Notes: generated from the sequence alone by a model not told the origin. A stretch of 64,000 nucleotides of DNA from Desulfamplus sp. (GCA_015232555.1 JADFZJ010000001.1:1-64000), one strand, 5' to 3'; counted from the stretch's first letter, positions 10,686-21,351 are shown. A program made the numbers and translations.

Positions 10686-11153
10686 ATGCTCACAACACTT
10701 GAAAAAAAGACAATAGCCTCACTTCAGGGTAATATCCCTGTAACATCAAGACCTTTTTTAGAACTTGCACAAGATATAGGCATATCAGAAGAGGAGTATC
10801 TTGATGTGGTCAAAAGTCTAAGCGAAAGAGGTATTATAAGACGATTCGGAGCTACTTTGAAACATCAAAATTCAGGTTTTAAAGCTAATGCAATGGTTGC
10901 ATGGAATGTTGATGAGACCAGAGTTCAGGATGTGGGGAGAATCATGTCATCTTTTGATGAGGTAACGCACTGTTACAGAAGAAATCCTGCTCCAACATGG
11001 AAATATAATCTATATACTATGGTGCATGGACCAGATGAAGCTACATGTCATGCAATTGCTGCAAGGATATCAGAATCTACTGGTATTAAAGATTACACGC
11101 TTCTGTTCAGCACGCGAGAGCTTAAAAAAACATCTATGAGCTACTTTGCTTAA
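10686..11153 (+). CDS. ahbB: Siroheme decarboxylase beta subunit-like (AsnC/Lrp-type)
   Basis: IIRRFGATLKHQNSGFKANAMVAWNVDE, VTHCYRRNPAPTWKYNLYTMVHG match AhbB hallmarks. Confidence 0.85.
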   Translation: MLTTLEKKTIASLQGNIPVTSRPFLELAQDIGISEEEYLDVVKSLSERGIIRRFGATLKHQNSGFKANAMVAWNVDETRVQDVGRIMSSFDEVTHCYRRNPAPTWKYNLYTMVHGPDEATCHAIAARISESTGIKDYTLLFSTRELKKTSMSYFA

Positions 11154-11219
11154 ATTAGAGGTGTAAAATATATACCTTTTTCTAATTCAATTCTTTATCT
11201 GCTAAAATGTTTATTAACC

Positions 11220-12866
11220 TTGTCTGATAATTCTCCCCATATACTATGTATAAATCCCTGGATACACGATTTTGCCGCTTTTGACTTTTGGGCAAAACCA
11301 TTAGGACTTTTGCAGCTTGCCGCAATCATAAGATTAGGCGGATGTAATGTTACATTTTTAGACTGCCTTGACAGGTTTCATCCTAAAGCAATTCAAGAAG
11401 CACTTAAATTGAATAATGGTAAAAAAATTAAGACATTAAGTGACGGTCGTGGACCTTTTAGAAAAAAAGCCATTCCGCTTCCAGAATGGATTAAAATTGA
11501 GAAAAAAGAGCTTATTCATGACAAAAATTTATCTTCAAAAAAAGAACTATTTGAAGGAAAAGCATTCTATCGATATGGAATTGAGCCAGACTGGTTCAGA
11601 CAGAATTTAAAAATCATTCAAAAAACGCAACCGTTAGACAACCATGAAATCTCAAATAGCCAAACAACCTCAAAAAATAGTCAAATGTCAACAAATAGAG
11701 GAAAGCCAGACCTCATTTTAGTCTCATCACTTATGACATATTGGGCATCAGGGGTGAGAGAGACTATATCAGTTATAAAGGAGATATTCCCTGATGTTCC
11801 AGTGGTACTGGGTGGAATTTATGCCACGCTCTGCACTGAACATGCACGTAAATATTCTATGGCAGATCTGGTGGTAACAGGAACCGGAGAAGAGCAGATT
11901 TGGGGTATTATAAAATCGTACACAGGGTTTGAACTCAAGTTTCATTCCAAATCGGCTGTTCATTCTGAATTAAAAGATAACCATTTTACCGTTAATTGTG
12001 ATTCTTCAATAAATGGCTACGGCGATAAACATTCCTCAATAAATCTCGATTTGCTCCCTTTCCCTGCCCTTGATCTTCTATCCAACCTTACCTATGCTCC
12101 TATTTTGACTTCAAGAGGCTGTCCCTTTTCCTGTACCTATTGTGCATCATCTTTTCTTGAAGAAAAACTGAGACAAAGATCTCCTGAATTGGTTTTTCAA
12201 GAGATATGCCACTGGCACGAGAACTATGGCGTGCACAATTTTGCTTTTTATGACGATGCTCTCCTAATCAACCCTGAACGATATATCCTGCCTTTGCTGG
12301 ATAAGATTCTTACATACTCTTCCGATTTTAAACAGACTTACAAAATATCCTCTTCAATCTCCTCTGCCAAATCTTCGGCTTCCATTCCCATATCATTTCA
12401 CACACCAAATGCTCTCCATATTAGGCAGGTAAGCCATGATGTTGCCGATATGATGTTCAAAACAGGCTTTAAAACCATCCGTCTTGGTCTTGAGACAACT
12501 GACTTTTCCAACTCCCGCAAGGAGGATATAAAAGTAAAAGAGGATGAATTTCACCATGCAGTTGCAACGCTCAAACAGGCAGGTTTTCAACGAGAGCAGA
12601 TTGGTGCTTATCTGTTGTGCGGTCTGCCAGGTCAGAATCTTGATGATGTGGAACGCTCTATCATGCTTGTCAAAAAGAGAGGTATTATACCTGTTCTTGC
12701 CTATTACACCCCTATACCTCATACCCCTATGTGGAAAGACGCTGTGGTTCTCTCAAGATTTGATTTAGAAAACGAGCCTTTTTTCACCAACAACGCCCTA
12801 TTTCCATGCCTTAATAATGACCATGAGATGAAAAAGATTTCTGAATTGAAAAAGATGGCAAAATAA
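11220..12866 (+). CDS. B12-binding-domain-type radical SAM protein
   Basis: CPFSCTYCASSF (CxxxCxxC) radical SAM motif; N-terminal WAKPLGLLQLAAIIRLGGCNVTFLDCLD; VVLGGIYATLCTEHA; TTG start. Confidence 0.82.
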   Translation: MSDNSPHILCINPWIHDFAAFDFWAKPLGLLQLAAIIRLGGCNVTFLDCLDRFHPKAIQEALKLNNGKKIKTLSDGRGPFRKKAIPLPEWIKIEKKELIHDKNLSSKKELFEGKAFYRYGIEPDWFRQNLKIIQKTQPLDNHEISNSQTTSKNSQMSTNRGKPDLILVSSLMTYWASGVRETISVIKEIFPDVPVVLGGIYATLCTEHARKYSMADLVVTGTGEEQIWGIIKSYTGFELKFHSKSAVHSELKDNHFTVNCDSSINGYGDKHSSINLDLLPFPALDLLSNLTYAPILTSRGCPFSCTYCASSFLEEKLRQRSPELVFQEICHWHENYGVHNFAFYDDALLINPERYILPLLDKILTYSSDFKQTYKISSSISSAKSSASIPISFHTPNALHIRQVSHDVADMMFKTGFKTIRLGLETTDFSNSRKEDIKVKEDEFHHAVATLKQAGFQREQIGAYLLCGLPGQNLDDVERSIMLVKKRGIIPVLAYYTPIPHTPMWKDAVVLSRFDLENEPFFTNNALFPCLNNDHEMKKISELKKMAK

Positions 12867-13020
12867 AATATAGTCCCAACGTTTTATTAGAATTATGTTA
12901 GAAATATATTAGTTTTTTGTTAAGCAATATTGGATTTAGTTTTATTTATCTCTTTCTTTAAGTATTTACTGGCTTAACTGCTCAAGTTGATACTCACTAA
13001 CCATTAACAGAGGTGATATT

Positions 13021-14691
13021 TTGAATTTGATTGAAATTCTGATACAGACAGTAGGCGGACTCGGACTTTTTATTCTCGGTATGAAGATGATGACCGAAGG
13101 TCTTGAGATGACAGCAGGGCATAGAATTAAGAAAATTCTAAGTGCTATTTCATCAAACAGAGTCATTGGATGTCTAACTGGTGCGGGTGTTACAGCGGTT
13201 ATTCAATCCTCATCCGCAACTACAGTGATGCTTATTGGTTTTGTAGGGGCAGGCATGATGAGCTTTGAACAGGCTGTGGGAGTTGTTCTTGGTGCCAATG
13301 TCGGTACAACTATGACAGCTCAGATGATTGCATTCAAACTCTCAGGGCTTGCTTTGCCTGCAATTGCAATTGGGGTGCCAATCAAATTTTTCTCAAAAAG
13401 CCGTTACTATCGCCATATTGGAGAGATTATTTTAGGATTTGGTCTGCTCTTTTACGGAATGACTGTCATGGGTGATGGACTTGCTCCCATAAAATCTGAT
13501 CCCGATTTTGTCTCATTTTTCACAAAATTCAATACAGACTCTATTGGTGGTATTCTGTTATGTGTAGGCGTTGGTGCAATGGTAACTATAATGGTACAAT
13601 CTTCTTCTGCCACAGTTGGCTTGACCATGACTCTTGCATCACAGGGATTAATCTCTTTTCCAACAGCTATGGCACTTGTTTTAGGTGAAAATATTGGAAC
13701 AACGATAACAGCAGAACTTGCAACCATAGGCTCTGCAAGCCTCAGTGCTCACAGAACTGCCCGTGCCCATACACTCTTCAATGTTTTAGGAGTCGGCATG
13801 ATGGTAACGGTCTTTCCTTTGTTCATCAAGCTCATTGAACTTATAACTGTTAAGATGGGAGCAGGTGATGTTACCTTGATAACTAACGGTCAATATCTAA
13901 ATGTTGGCAGATATATTGCAAATGGGCACACTCTTTTTAATGTAATTAATGCATCATTCTTCCTCATTTTTCTGCCAATTCTTACCAAAACTGCTATCAT
14001 GCTCTCTCCCAAAGAGAAGAAAAAAGAACGTTATAAACTTCCAATATTTGATACAAGATTTATTGACTCTCCTATTGGTGCTCTTGCCAAAGTTCAAGGC
14101 GAAGTGGCCAAAATGGCTGAATTTACAAGAAATCGTCTTTATAACCTTTCACAATGTATCAAAGTCAGAGACGATGATAAGTTAGGTGAAAGAGAAGCAG
14201 TGGAAGAGCATATAGACAAGATGCAGCTTGTAATTACTCAATATCTTACAACAATGTATCAAGGCGGTGTCAGTGAATACGAAGCCAATGAAATCTCTGA
14301 GATGATGCGTATCACAAATAACCTTGAAAGAATCGGGGATTCCATGGAAAATGCTTCAAAAACCATTGAAAGGATGCACACACAGGAAATTCAATTAAGT
14401 GAAGGTGCTCTTACCGATCTTGAGTCTATAGCAAAAGAGGTGGATATCTTTTTTGAAATGGTTGTGAAAGCCATGAAAGAGAAGCCGGAATGTTTCTTTG
14501 AAAAGGCTGAGGCTCAGGAAAATCTTATTGATTCCATGAGAGAACGTATGCGTAACGATCACATAGAGAGACTCAGGCAAAATAACTGCTCTGTTGATGC
14601 TGGACTTTTATATATTTCACTTCTTTCAAACTATGAGAAAATGGGAGATTACTGTTTTAATATTGCGATTGGCGTAGATAGAATAAAATGA
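13021..14691 (+). CDS. Na/Pi cotransporter II-related protein with C-terminal PhoU-like domain
   Basis: QSSSATTVMLIGFV and QSSSATVGLTMTLA duplicated QSSSA motifs; GANVGTT/GENIGTT; C-terminal PhoU-like helices. TTG start. Confidence 0.9.
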   Translation: MNLIEILIQTVGGLGLFILGMKMMTEGLEMTAGHRIKKILSAISSNRVIGCLTGAGVTAVIQSSSATTVMLIGFVGAGMMSFEQAVGVVLGANVGTTMTAQMIAFKLSGLALPAIAIGVPIKFFSKSRYYRHIGEIILGFGLLFYGMTVMGDGLAPIKSDPDFVSFFTKFNTDSIGGILLCVGVGAMVTIMVQSSSATVGLTMTLASQGLISFPTAMALVLGENIGTTITAELATIGSASLSAHRTARAHTLFNVLGVGMMVTVFPLFIKLIELITVKMGAGDVTLITNGQYLNVGRYIANGHTLFNVINASFFLIFLPILTKTAIMLSPKEKKKERYKLPIFDTRFIDSPIGALAKVQGEVAKMAEFTRNRLYNLSQCIKVRDDDKLGEREAVEEHIDKMQLVITQYLTTMYQGGVSEYEANEISEMMRITNNLERIGDSMENASKTIERMHTQEIQLSEGALTDLESIAKEVDIFFEMVVKAMKEKPECFFEKAEAQENLIDSMRERMRNDHIERLRQNNCSVDAGLLYISLLSNYEKMGDYCFNIAIGVDRIK

Positions 14692-14729
14692 TGATGTCTA
14701 AATGGTAGTGTGAATATAGGAAAAGAATA

Positions 14730-14756
14730 ATGGATAGCACTAAAATGACAGCGTGA
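14730..14756 (+). other. Putative leader mini-ORF 1 (MDSTKMTA*)
   Basis: AGGAAAAGAATA-ATG GAT AGC ACT AAA ATG ACA GCG TGA, same spacing as the downstream gene start. Confidence 0.5.
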
Positions 14757-14772
14757 ATGTAGGAAAAGAATA

Positions 14773-14799
14773 ATGGATAGCACTAAAATGACAGCGTGA
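14773..14799 (+). other. Putative leader mini-ORF 2 (MDSTKMTA*)
   Basis: Exact copy of mini-ORF 1, 43 bp downstream and 43 bp upstream of the ATG at 14816. Confidence 0.5.
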
Positions 14800-14815
14800 A
14801 TGTAGGAAAAGAATA

Positions 14816-16597
14816 ATGGATAATAGTGAAAAATCTTTGAACATACAGAACTTACTAAGAACTTGTGTATCTGAAGAGGGACAATTTATTGTAGGTATTC
14901 ACAAACCATCTTTTAATGTAACTCTTCTTCGAGATAACAGATATATTCAATCACTTGGAGCTTTAACCGACAACACTTTAGTTAAAAACGAAATAAACTT
15001 TCCTGATAAAGATGTTGAGGAAAAAGCTGCAGATGTTATTTATGAAATACCCAATCCATTTCCCTTTCGTGGAGTAACATACATAAATTCAGCATGGGCA
15101 GACCAAAACGTAGGAAAACCAGAACAGATAAAAATTCCACCAGCTTCTGACTGCTCGCTATACAAGATGCTTAATAGCTGGCTATTTGAAAGTCAAAACA
15201 GCTCCAAACAGATAAAAAACAGCTCTTTTAAAGAGTTCCTAATAAAACTCCCCTCCCCGCTGAAAATTGCCCTTGCCCAAAGCACAACCGACCCTGATGA
15301 CCTTATTGCACTCATTCCTCTTTGCTGCACCGTTATCCATGATGAAAATGGCAATCCATCTGGACTTATGTTCAAAAAAGATAATAAAGGGAGAATAGTT
15401 CCTGATATACACGACCATACACTATTTGAGCTGATAGCAAATAACCCTTATCTTCCTGATAGTTATAAAAGAGTTATGGTGTTAAAACCCGGGATTCAGG
15501 GAACGAGTGAAATAACAGGAGAGTGGCTTGAAATTAATGAGAGTAAAAGCCATGTTTTTGAATATCTGAGAAGAAACAGCTATATCCCTTGGGGACATTT
15601 TGCAGCAAATATGGCAGATGACACTGTACGATATTGTGTAAATGATCTGACAATGGCTGATATGACAGGAATGCGTCATCTTTATTATCAGAGAACTTAT
15701 GTCCGTTTAGCAGAGCAGTTAAATCTTGTCTTTAATTCAAATTCAGCAACACTCTGTTCAGATGCTCTTGAAGAGTTCCGAATCAATATTATTACCACTC
15801 TAAAAGAGAACAAGAATAAAGAGCTTGCCTTTAACGGCTCGTTATGGGGTTGGAATTTTGGATTTGGTTACGCTCAATCTGGCTACAGACTTCACGCATC
15901 TCATCAGCAGATTCATCAGCAGTATGCTATGATTCCAAAGAGAATCTCAAATATGAGCGGCTTAGAGGTTAAAATTCCCAGCAATTCAAACAGTCATAAT
16001 CTAAACCAAGCAAACAGTCAGACTCTAAATCAAACAGAGAATCAAACCTTTTTAAGTTATGCCTGCGGAGATATGGTTGCTGATTTTATTGCATCTTACA
16101 AAAGTATAACAGGCAGACAGTTTTTTGATAACTATATCAACGCTGTCAGGACAAATAAAAGAACAGACTTTGAAATAGAGAGAAAAATTAATGATAAAAA
16201 CTCTTTGCCATCAAGCCTTATTGTTTATGAAGATCAAAACATCATGCTGTTTGTCCCTAAGGCTCAAACTTCACAGTGGGAGCTTCAAATAATGGCTCTT
16301 AAACCATGCGGAAACATTCTTGAGGCTGATTCTGCAATGAGATATTCCTTAGACAGAGCAATCCTTGCCTCTTTGCAGATTCTTGAAAGCATGGGGGCAA
16401 GGATGGTAACATCAATTGAGTTTTCAAAAAGGTTTGATTCTGCTGATAAAGACCAAAGGTTGCTGTATGCTTTTATGCCTAAAATTCCAGAGTCTCCAGG
16501 GGCATTCAGCGAAGCACAACTCAGATGGATTAATGGTCATTATCCTGAAGATTTTGCCCAATCATGCAGAGCTAAATATTCAATCTTGACACTATGA
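14816..16597 (+). CDS. Conserved-looking hypothetical protein, possible divergent HIT/GalT-like fold
   Basis: 593-aa intact ORF with SD; WGWNFGFGYAQSGYRLHASHQQIHQQYAMIP His cluster and NIMLFVPKAQTSQWELQIMALKP resemble HIT-superfamily segments (weak). Confidence 0.6.
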   Translation: MDNSEKSLNIQNLLRTCVSEEGQFIVGIHKPSFNVTLLRDNRYIQSLGALTDNTLVKNEINFPDKDVEEKAADVIYEIPNPFPFRGVTYINSAWADQNVGKPEQIKIPPASDCSLYKMLNSWLFESQNSSKQIKNSSFKEFLIKLPSPLKIALAQSTTDPDDLIALIPLCCTVIHDENGNPSGLMFKKDNKGRIVPDIHDHTLFELIANNPYLPDSYKRVMVLKPGIQGTSEITGEWLEINESKSHVFEYLRRNSYIPWGHFAANMADDTVRYCVNDLTMADMTGMRHLYYQRTYVRLAEQLNLVFNSNSATLCSDALEEFRINIITTLKENKNKELAFNGSLWGWNFGFGYAQSGYRLHASHQQIHQQYAMIPKRISNMSGLEVKIPSNSNSHNLNQANSQTLNQTENQTFLSYACGDMVADFIASYKSITGRQFFDNYINAVRTNKRTDFEIERKINDKNSLPSSLIVYEDQNIMLFVPKAQTSQWELQIMALKPCGNILEADSAMRYSLDRAILASLQILESMGARMVTSIEFSKRFDSADKDQRLLYAFMPKIPESPGAFSEAQLRWINGHYPEDFAQSCRAKYSILTL

Positions 16598-16673
16598 TGG
16601 TGGTTTTTTATAGTGAGCACTATTGTTTTATGGTATGAACTAAAAAAATGGAGATAATGAGGCAGAAAAAAGG

Positions 16674-17417
16674 TTGAATCAACACCATGAAATGGAATGC
16701 GGTATAGTGATAAGTGAAATACCATCAGTAAAACTAAAAGGGGTTGGAGATGGATTCTGGGTCACGATAACCCCAGAATCACCTGAAGAGACCATATACA
16801 AAGAGATAGTCGAACTTTTTGAACGACTTAAACATCTTGCGATAAATGCAAAGGTTGTTCTTGATATTGGTAATGCTCAAGGTTATGATAATCTTCTCAA
16901 TAACATTAAATTATTACTTAAAAGTCGCTTTGATGTTGGCAATATTACAGAGCCACCTCAAAAAAACTTTATCCATTCTGAGGTCAATAGACAGAACATC
17001 GCAAGTATTAACCCCTATAGTAGTATGATCGGCAAAGGTTGGATTAATGACAGAAGCGATGCACTTATATTAGCGGGAAGAGTAAGATCTGGTCAAAAAA
17101 TAGAGACAAAAGGACATCTTATAATTGCAGGCAATGTTAATCCTGGGGCACAGCTTACAGCAGCAGGTAATATTATTGTCCTTGGTTCTCTTCAGGGACA
17201 GGTTTATGCGGGCTATCCAGATGATGAAGATGCTTTTGTAATAGCACTTGATTTTAAAACGCCAAATATCCAGATTGGCGGGATAATACATGTAGAACTA
17301 AATAGTAGTCTTACTGGTAAAACAGTATTTGCAACAGTGCAAGACGGTAAAATTATTCTTGAAGATTACCTTAAACTTCAGCCATTTGGAAAAATTCCGT
17401 GGCCAACTATAATGTAG
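16674..17417 (+). CDS. minC: Septum site-determining protein MinC
   Basis: RSDALILAGRVRSGQKIETKGHLIIAGNVNPGAQLTAAGNIIVLGSLQGQVYAG beta-helix domain; upstream of minD/minE. TTG start. Confidence 0.9.
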   Translation: MNQHHEMECGIVISEIPSVKLKGVGDGFWVTITPESPEETIYKEIVELFERLKHLAINAKVVLDIGNAQGYDNLLNNIKLLLKSRFDVGNITEPPQKNFIHSEVNRQNIASINPYSSMIGKGWINDRSDALILAGRVRSGQKIETKGHLIIAGNVNPGAQLTAAGNIIVLGSLQGQVYAGYPDDEDAFVIALDFKTPNIQIGGIIHVELNSSLTGKTVFATVQDGKIILEDYLKLQPFGKIPWPTIM

Positions 17418-17476
17418 TGATCTAAATGTCATGTATTAATTATTGGTAATATTGACAATTCAAAACGAGGTGTTAA

Positions 17477-18280
17477 TTGGAAGGCAAAATAATCGTAGTG
17501 ACATCAGGAAAAGGCGGAGTAGGTAAAACAACTGCTACAGCTTCCATTGGTGCTGCCCTTGCTCTTGAAGGCAACAGGGTGGCTGTCATTGATATGGATA
17601 TAGGTCTTAGAAACTTGGATGTAGTTTTAGGACTTGAAAACAGGATAGTGTTTAACATTGTTGATGTTGTAAACAAACGGTGTAATTTATCTCAGGCATT
17701 GATAAGAGACAGGAGAATTGAGAATCTGTTTTTAGTTCCAGCCTCGCAAAGTGATAACAAAGACGTGCTTACACCTCTTGGAGTTCAGAGAGTAGCAAAG
17801 CAGTTAAAGAGTGAATTTGACTATGCTATCATGGACTCTCCTGCAGGCATTGAAAAGGGTTTTGAAAATTCGGTTGTAGCAGCAGATGAAGCTATTGTGG
17901 TATGCACGCCAGATGTCTCTTCTATCAGAGACGCAGACAGGGTTATTGGTCTTTTATATGCCCGTTCAATCACACCTCGGCTTGTTGTAAATAGAATCAT
18001 GCCAGAAATGGTTGCAAGGGGAGATATGTTGAGCCATGAAGATGTTATGGACGTGCTCTCTATTGATCTTTTAGGTCTTGTTCCTATGGATAATCAGGTT
18101 GTAATCTCCACCAATTCAGGTGTACCTTTAGTTATGCAGAATCAGTCTTTGGCTGGTCAGGCATTCAGGCGAATTGCAAAAAGAATCAATGGGGAGAGCG
18201 ACCTGCCCATACAGATACCGACAGCAATGAACACAGGTATTTGGAGTAGGATTATACAGAAATTAGGTTTGACCAAATAA
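17477..18280 (+). CDS. minD: Septum site-determining ATPase MinD
   Basis: KIIVVTSGKGGVGKTTATASIGAALA deviant Walker A; MDSPAGIEKGFENSVVAADEAIVVCTP; TTG start. Confidence 0.95.
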   Translation: MEGKIIVVTSGKGGVGKTTATASIGAALALEGNRVAVIDMDIGLRNLDVVLGLENRIVFNIVDVVNKRCNLSQALIRDRRIENLFLVPASQSDNKDVLTPLGVQRVAKQLKSEFDYAIMDSPAGIEKGFENSVVAADEAIVVCTPDVSSIRDADRVIGLLYARSITPRLVVNRIMPEMVARGDMLSHEDVMDVLSIDLLGLVPMDNQVVISTNSGVPLVMQNQSLAGQAFRRIAKRINGESDLPIQIPTAMNTGIWSRIIQKLGLTK

Positions 18281-18291
18281 GGATAGATTCC

Positions 18292-18567
18292 ATGTTTAAT
18301 GATTTTATAAAAAGATTTTCAGGGAAGACATCCAGTAAGGATACTGCAAAGAAGAGGTTACAGTTTGCTCTTGTCTATGATAAGCTGGAGATCAATGAGA
18401 TGACTTTAGAAAACCTTCAGAAGGATATTGTTGAGGTGATTTCAAGGTATTTTGAAATTGATACAAAATCTTTGCAGCTTGAAGTTCAGCGGGAGAAAGA
18501 ACTCTCTGCCCTTGTCTTTAATACGCCGATATTGTGCGTAAAGAAGAATAGAGCATTGAAAAGTTGA
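18292..18567 (+). CDS. minE: Cell division topological specificity factor MinE
   Basis: 91 aa; AKKRLQFALVYDKLEI, LQKDIVEVISRYFEID; follows minD. Confidence 0.92.
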   Translation: MFNDFIKRFSGKTSSKDTAKKRLQFALVYDKLEINEMTLENLQKDIVEVISRYFEIDTKSLQLEVQREKELSALVFNTPILCVKKNRALKS

Positions 18568-18612
18568 TTTTACTTATAAAGCTCAATTAACGTGCAACTT
18601 GCTGTTATCAGT

Positions 18613-19497
18613 TCACTTTTTTGTAATGATGTTTAATGTTTTGATTGTTTTTAAAAGACGGTTGCCTGTTTCAATGCCAAGATCAATAAAATCAGGACCA
18701 TACAGCTTTCCAGTATCTGTTCTGAATGTGCTTTTGATCTGTTCTAAGGTTGCGATTCCAGCAGGATACCGTCTAATAAATTCACTCAACGGTACATTGG
18801 CAAAAATTACCATATCCCAAACAGTATGGGTAAAGTTATCAGTTCCCCATCTAAATTTATCAGCATCATAAAGAGAGTTAGAGATAAGAAAGCTTCGTTT
18901 CTGTTGATTTATCAGCCCGCCGCTACTAAGCCCACAGCTACTATTATTACTACTACTAAGTCTGCCGCTAATATCAGCCGCCCCAGATTCTTTTATATTC
19001 AAATCAGATGATACACTATTTTTGCCCTTATTTTGAAACGCCTCATGTTCAATTATTGCATTGTATACAATATCAACCTCATCTGATGTAAATGGATATC
19101 TTCCGTTCGATAAAAATTCTCTTGTAAATTTTGCCCCTTCTGCTGAATGCTCTTTCTCTTTTCTTTTAATATCATGCAGCAGCCCCGCTGTCTGAACCAG
19201 CAGGATTTGATTTTCTATCCTGCTGGTTAGGTTTTCGTCTATATCCTGCTGCATCTCAATCTGAACGATTGCCCCTGCATCAACACACACTAAGTCAGAA
19301 TGTAGTATCCCATGTCCAAAATCATCTTCAATTAGAGAAGTTATCTCCTGCTTGATTCTAATCAGCACTGGATGGGAGTTAAGCGTCTGCCGAGAATAGC
19401 TTATCTCCTTAGCAAAGTGCTGATAAAATTTAGGCAGAGGCAATGTTGCCACAATTTTTCGTGCCTCTTCTCTTAATTGAAGATAGATTTCATTCAT
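18613..19497 (-). CDS. HD-domain phosphohydrolase family protein
   Basis: GHGILHSDLVCVDAGAIV, AGLLHDIKRKEKEHSAEGAKF, IEHEAF His/Asp pattern of HD domains. Confidence 0.82.
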   Translation of the reverse strand: MNEIYLQLREEARKIVATLPLPKFYQHFAKEISYSRQTLNSHPVLIRIKQEITSLIEDDFGHGILHSDLVCVDAGAIVQIEMQQDIDENLTSRIENQILLVQTAGLLHDIKRKEKEHSAEGAKFTREFLSNGRYPFTSDEVDIVYNAIIEHEAFQNKGKNSVSSDLNIKESGAADISGRLSSSNNSSCGLSSGGLINQQKRSFLISNSLYDADKFRWGTDNFTHTVWDMVIFANVPLSEFIRRYPAGIATLEQIKSTFRTDTGKLYGPDFIDLGIETGNRLLKTIKTLNIITKK

Positions 19498-19499
19498 AT

Positions 19500-21308
19500 T
19501 TAACTCTCTTCAAGTTTTGATACTTTGATGGATAGCTCTTGCAACTGTGAAGTTGTGGGAACTGACGGAGCATCAGTAAGAAGGCATGTTGCTTTTTGTG
19601 TCTTTGGAAATGCAATAACATCGCGGATTGACTCTTCTTGGCACAGAAGCATTACAAGTCTGTCAAAACCAAATGCAAGACCGCCATGCGGAGGCGTTCC
19701 AGATGCAAGTGCATTTAACAGAAAACCAAACTTCTCCTGAGCCTCCTCTTTACCAATACCCAGCAGATTTAAAACCCGCTCCTGCAACTCTGTCGAGTGG
19801 ATACGAATACTTCCGCCACCAATCTCTGTGCCGTTTAGAACCATATCATAAGCTCTTGAGCGGACACTTAACGGATCAGATTCTAATTTGTCCATATCCT
19901 CTTCAAGCGGTGATGTAAATGGGTGGTGTAAAGCCTGATGCCGTTTTTCTGTCTCATCATACTCAAGCAGAGGAAAATGGGTAACCCATACAAAACGATA
20001 AACATTACTATCAATCAGATTGAGCCTTCTTCCAAGCTCATTTCTAAGCTGACCAAGAGCTTCGTTTGTAACCTTTACGCTGTCAGCAACAAAAAAGATC
20101 AAATCACTAACTTCCATATTCAGACGCTCTTTTAAGGCTGCCTTCTCATCTTCTGTGAAAAACTTTGCAATAGGAGACTGCCACTCGCTCTCTTTAACCT
20201 TAATCCACGCAAGCCCTTTAGCCTTGTAGATTGCTGCAAATGCTGTCAGCTCATCAATCTCTTTGCGGGTCATTCCGCTGCTTCCCTCTACACCCCCGCC
20301 GCCTTTTACATTGATAGCTTTAACAATACCGCCATTTTTAACAGCAGATGCAAATACTTTAAAACCTGTATTTTTTACAATATCAGAAACTTCGCATAAC
20401 TCTAAACCAAAACGCATATCTGGACGGTCAATACCGAATCTTGCCATTGACTCTTGATATGTTATCCTTTCAAACGGGGTCTCAATATCAATGCTGCGAA
20501 CCCTTTTAAAGACCTCTTTGATCAACCCTTCAGTGATCTCCATGATATCATCTTCACCAACAAAAGAGAGTTCCATATCAATCTGGGTAAATTCAGGCTG
20601 ACGGTCTGCACGTAAATCTTCATCTCTGAAACAGCGGACAATCTGATAATACCTATCAAATCCGCTTATCATCAAAAGCTGCTTAAATAACTGAGGCGAT
20701 TGGGGCAGAGCATAAAAACAGCCGTGATTAACGCGGCTTGGCACAAGATAGTCTCTTGCTCCCTCTGGCGTGCTTTTGGTAAGAAAAGGGGTTTCGATAT
20801 CAAGAAATCCTCTATCATTTAAATATTCTCTTACAGCACGCCCCGCAGTGTGTCTTGCAATTAGGTTTCTTTGAAGTTTAGGACGCCTTAAATCTAAATG
20901 CCTATATTGAAGACGTACGATTTCAGAGGCATCAACACGCTCTTCAATCTGAAATACTGGAGTTACTGCATGACTCAATATTTTGAGTTCAGTGATAAAA
21001 ACCTCAATAGCTCCTGTATCCATCTTGTCATTGATCATGTCATCTGGACGAGCCATAACTTTGCCCTTGACTCCAAGCACAAACTCACTTCTGATAATCT
21101 GTGCTTTTTCATGGACAGCGGCTGATATTTCAGGATTAAAGACAATCTGAGTCAATCCTGTTCTGTCTCTAAAATCAACAAAAATAACTCCACCATGATC
21201 ACGTCTTCGCTGCACCCACCCCATGAGTACAACCTCTTGCCGAACATCGCTCTTTCTCAATTCCCCACAGGTGTGGGTTCTTCTCATATCTCCAAGTAAA
21301 TCTGCCAC
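19500..21308 (-). CDS. aspS: Aspartyl-tRNA synthetase
   Basis: [72 protein letters not shown]. Confidence 0.97.
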   Translation of the reverse strand: MADLLGDMRRTHTCGELRKSDVRQEVVLMGWVQRRRDHGGVIFVDFRDRTGLTQIVFNPEISAAVHEKAQIIRSEFVLGVKGKVMARPDDMINDKMDTGAIEVFITELKILSHAVTPVFQIEERVDASEIVRLQYRHLDLRRPKLQRNLIARHTAGRAVREYLNDRGFLDIETPFLTKSTPEGARDYLVPSRVNHGCFYALPQSPQLFKQLLMISGFDRYYQIVRCFRDEDLRADRQPEFTQIDMELSFVGEDDIMEITEGLIKEVFKRVRSIDIETPFERITYQESMARFGIDRPDMRFGLELCEVSDIVKNTGFKVFASAVKNGGIVKAINVKGGGGVEGSSGMTRKEIDELTAFAAIYKAKGLAWIKVKESEWQSPIAKFFTEDEKAALKERLNMEVSDLIFFVADSVKVTNEALGQLRNELGRRLNLIDSNVYRFVWVTHFPLLEYDETEKRHQALHHPFTSPLEEDMDKLESDPLSVRSRAYDMVLNGTEIGGGSIRIHSTELQERVLNLLGIGKEEAQEKFGFLLNALASGTPPHGGLAFGFDRLVMLLCQEESIRDVIAFPKTQKATCLLTDAPSVPTTSQLQELSIKVSKLEES

Positions 21309-21351
21309 CTGTTTTTTCCTTATTTTATATTATTGTTTTAGTCTGACTATT

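Larger units (their letters stand above)
14710..14824 (+). repeat. 43-bp tandem repeat (~2.7 copies) containing SD, ATG and an 8-codon mini-ORF
   Basis: GTGAATRTAGGAAAAGAATAATGGATAGCACTAAAATGACAGC starts at 14710 and 14753; third partial copy at 14796 runs into the start codon of the next gene. Confidence 0.95.

Noticed and set aside
16610-16623. ATAGTGAGCACTAT palindrome before minC
   Set aside because: Could be an operator or weak hairpin but only 6-bp arms in AT-rich DNA; no supporting evidence.
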